Below, one piece after another: positions 63,945-64,000 of a DNA stretch of 64,000 bases. Source of the DNA: Actinomadura xylanilytica. Lineage in GTDB: Bacteria; Actinomycetota; Actinomycetes; Streptosporangiales; Streptosporangiaceae. Position 1 is the stretch's first letter. Each line of letters opens with the position of its first letter. The stretch lies in the NCBI RefSeq assembly GCF_030283145.1, contig NZ_JASNWE010000004.1, positions 1,047,704 through 1,111,703 of the forward strand, written 5' to 3'. The notes below the pieces were generated by a model. It ran no database searches. It saw only the letters and a list, made by a program, of their open reading frames with translations, and was not told the DNA's origin. The translations under genes were made by a program, and so were the position numbers.

Positions 63945-64000
63945 CAAGTTCATGTGTCGGATTGATTTCTCTTCTCAATCGCGATGATGCACGCTGAGTG

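Larger units (their letters stand above)
63676..64000. promoter_or_regulatory. oxyR divergent regulatory region, window end
   Basis: 325 bp without a gene. Besides the two OxyR-type dyads it holds the 16-bp palindrome CTCCGTGCTCACGGAG (63821-63836) after TACACT, and GATTGA-N9-TCAATC (63960-63980). The target gene to the right starts outside the window. Confidence 0.55.

Overview
The window is a GC-rich (about 73 % by eye) actinomycete chromosome segment with dense, mostly housekeeping content. GTG and TTG starts, C/G third positions, mycobacterial-type synteny (pcrA ... sucC-sucD-perM-purN-purH) and Streptomyces-type synteny (purN-purH-folD-DUF3017-icd-mdh) point to a filamentous actinomycete. 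An Actinomadura/Thermomonosporaceae-like host is my guess, inferred and not proven. I saw no rRNA, tRNA, CRISPR array, insertion sequence or origin.

Layout. 1-1.5 kb: end of an ABC exporter coupled to a small S26 signal peptidase, possibly the edge of a peptide-export cluster. 1.5-8.7 kb (minus): nucleoside uptake and salvage operon, BMP lipoprotein > two-domain ATPase > two permeases > cdd > deoA, with a strong hairpin after the lipoprotein gene. 9-11.5 kb (minus): M20 amidohydrolase coupled to a GCS2-like carboxylate-amine ligase. 11.9-17 kb: D,D-carboxypeptidase, YihY-type membrane protein, 2'-5' RNA ligase-like protein, trpS, and a CorC/hemolysin-like protein that has lost its DUF21 membrane domain. 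17.1-19.3 kb (plus): galE-galK without galT. 19.5-32.6 kb (mostly minus): TCA and one-carbon/purine block, mdh, icd, DUF3017, folD, purH, purN, perM, sucD, sucC, interrupted by plus-strand FHA, GNAT and small membrane-protein genes. 33-38.5 kb: secreted GH15-like protein, TauE/SafE permease, unknown CxxC protein, propeller lipoprotein. 38.5-42.9 kb (minus): pcrA and PTS-type dhaK-dhaL-dhaM. 43-45.8 kb: PIG-L deacetylase, nucleoside hydrolase, SRPBCC protein, P-loop kinase. 45.9-49.4 kb: PspC sensor kinase and LuxR regulator, divergent from a PspC membrane protein pair.

49.4-51.9 kb is the most interesting stretch. A DAACS-type symporter (cystine is the likely substrate) and a cysteine dioxygenase gene converge on one 17-bp-stem terminator. 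Each gene is preceded by a tiny Cys-containing ORF with the look of a cysteine-responsive attenuation leader: 28 codons with 2 Cys, and 27 codons with 5 Cys. The symporter leader is followed by a 34-nt C-rich tract with a single G (candidate Rho-loading site) and preceded by a perfect CRP-type palindrome.

52-60.3 kb: PhoD phosphatase, P-loop kinase, a coupled 51-aa protein plus CHAP/peptidoglycan-binding protein, then a three-subunit molybdenum hydroxylase of the AYRGAGR type with a membrane-anchored CoxG-like protein. 60.3-64 kb: GT-C membrane protein, methyltransferase, and OxyR with two ATAG-N7-CTAT operators, the second next to the right edge and presumably serving a divergent peroxide-response gene outside the window.

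Regulatory style: many 4-nt start/stop overlaps, and several genes without a Shine-Dalgarno whose start codon lies 6-7 nt after a TANNNT box, as expected for leaderless mRNAs.
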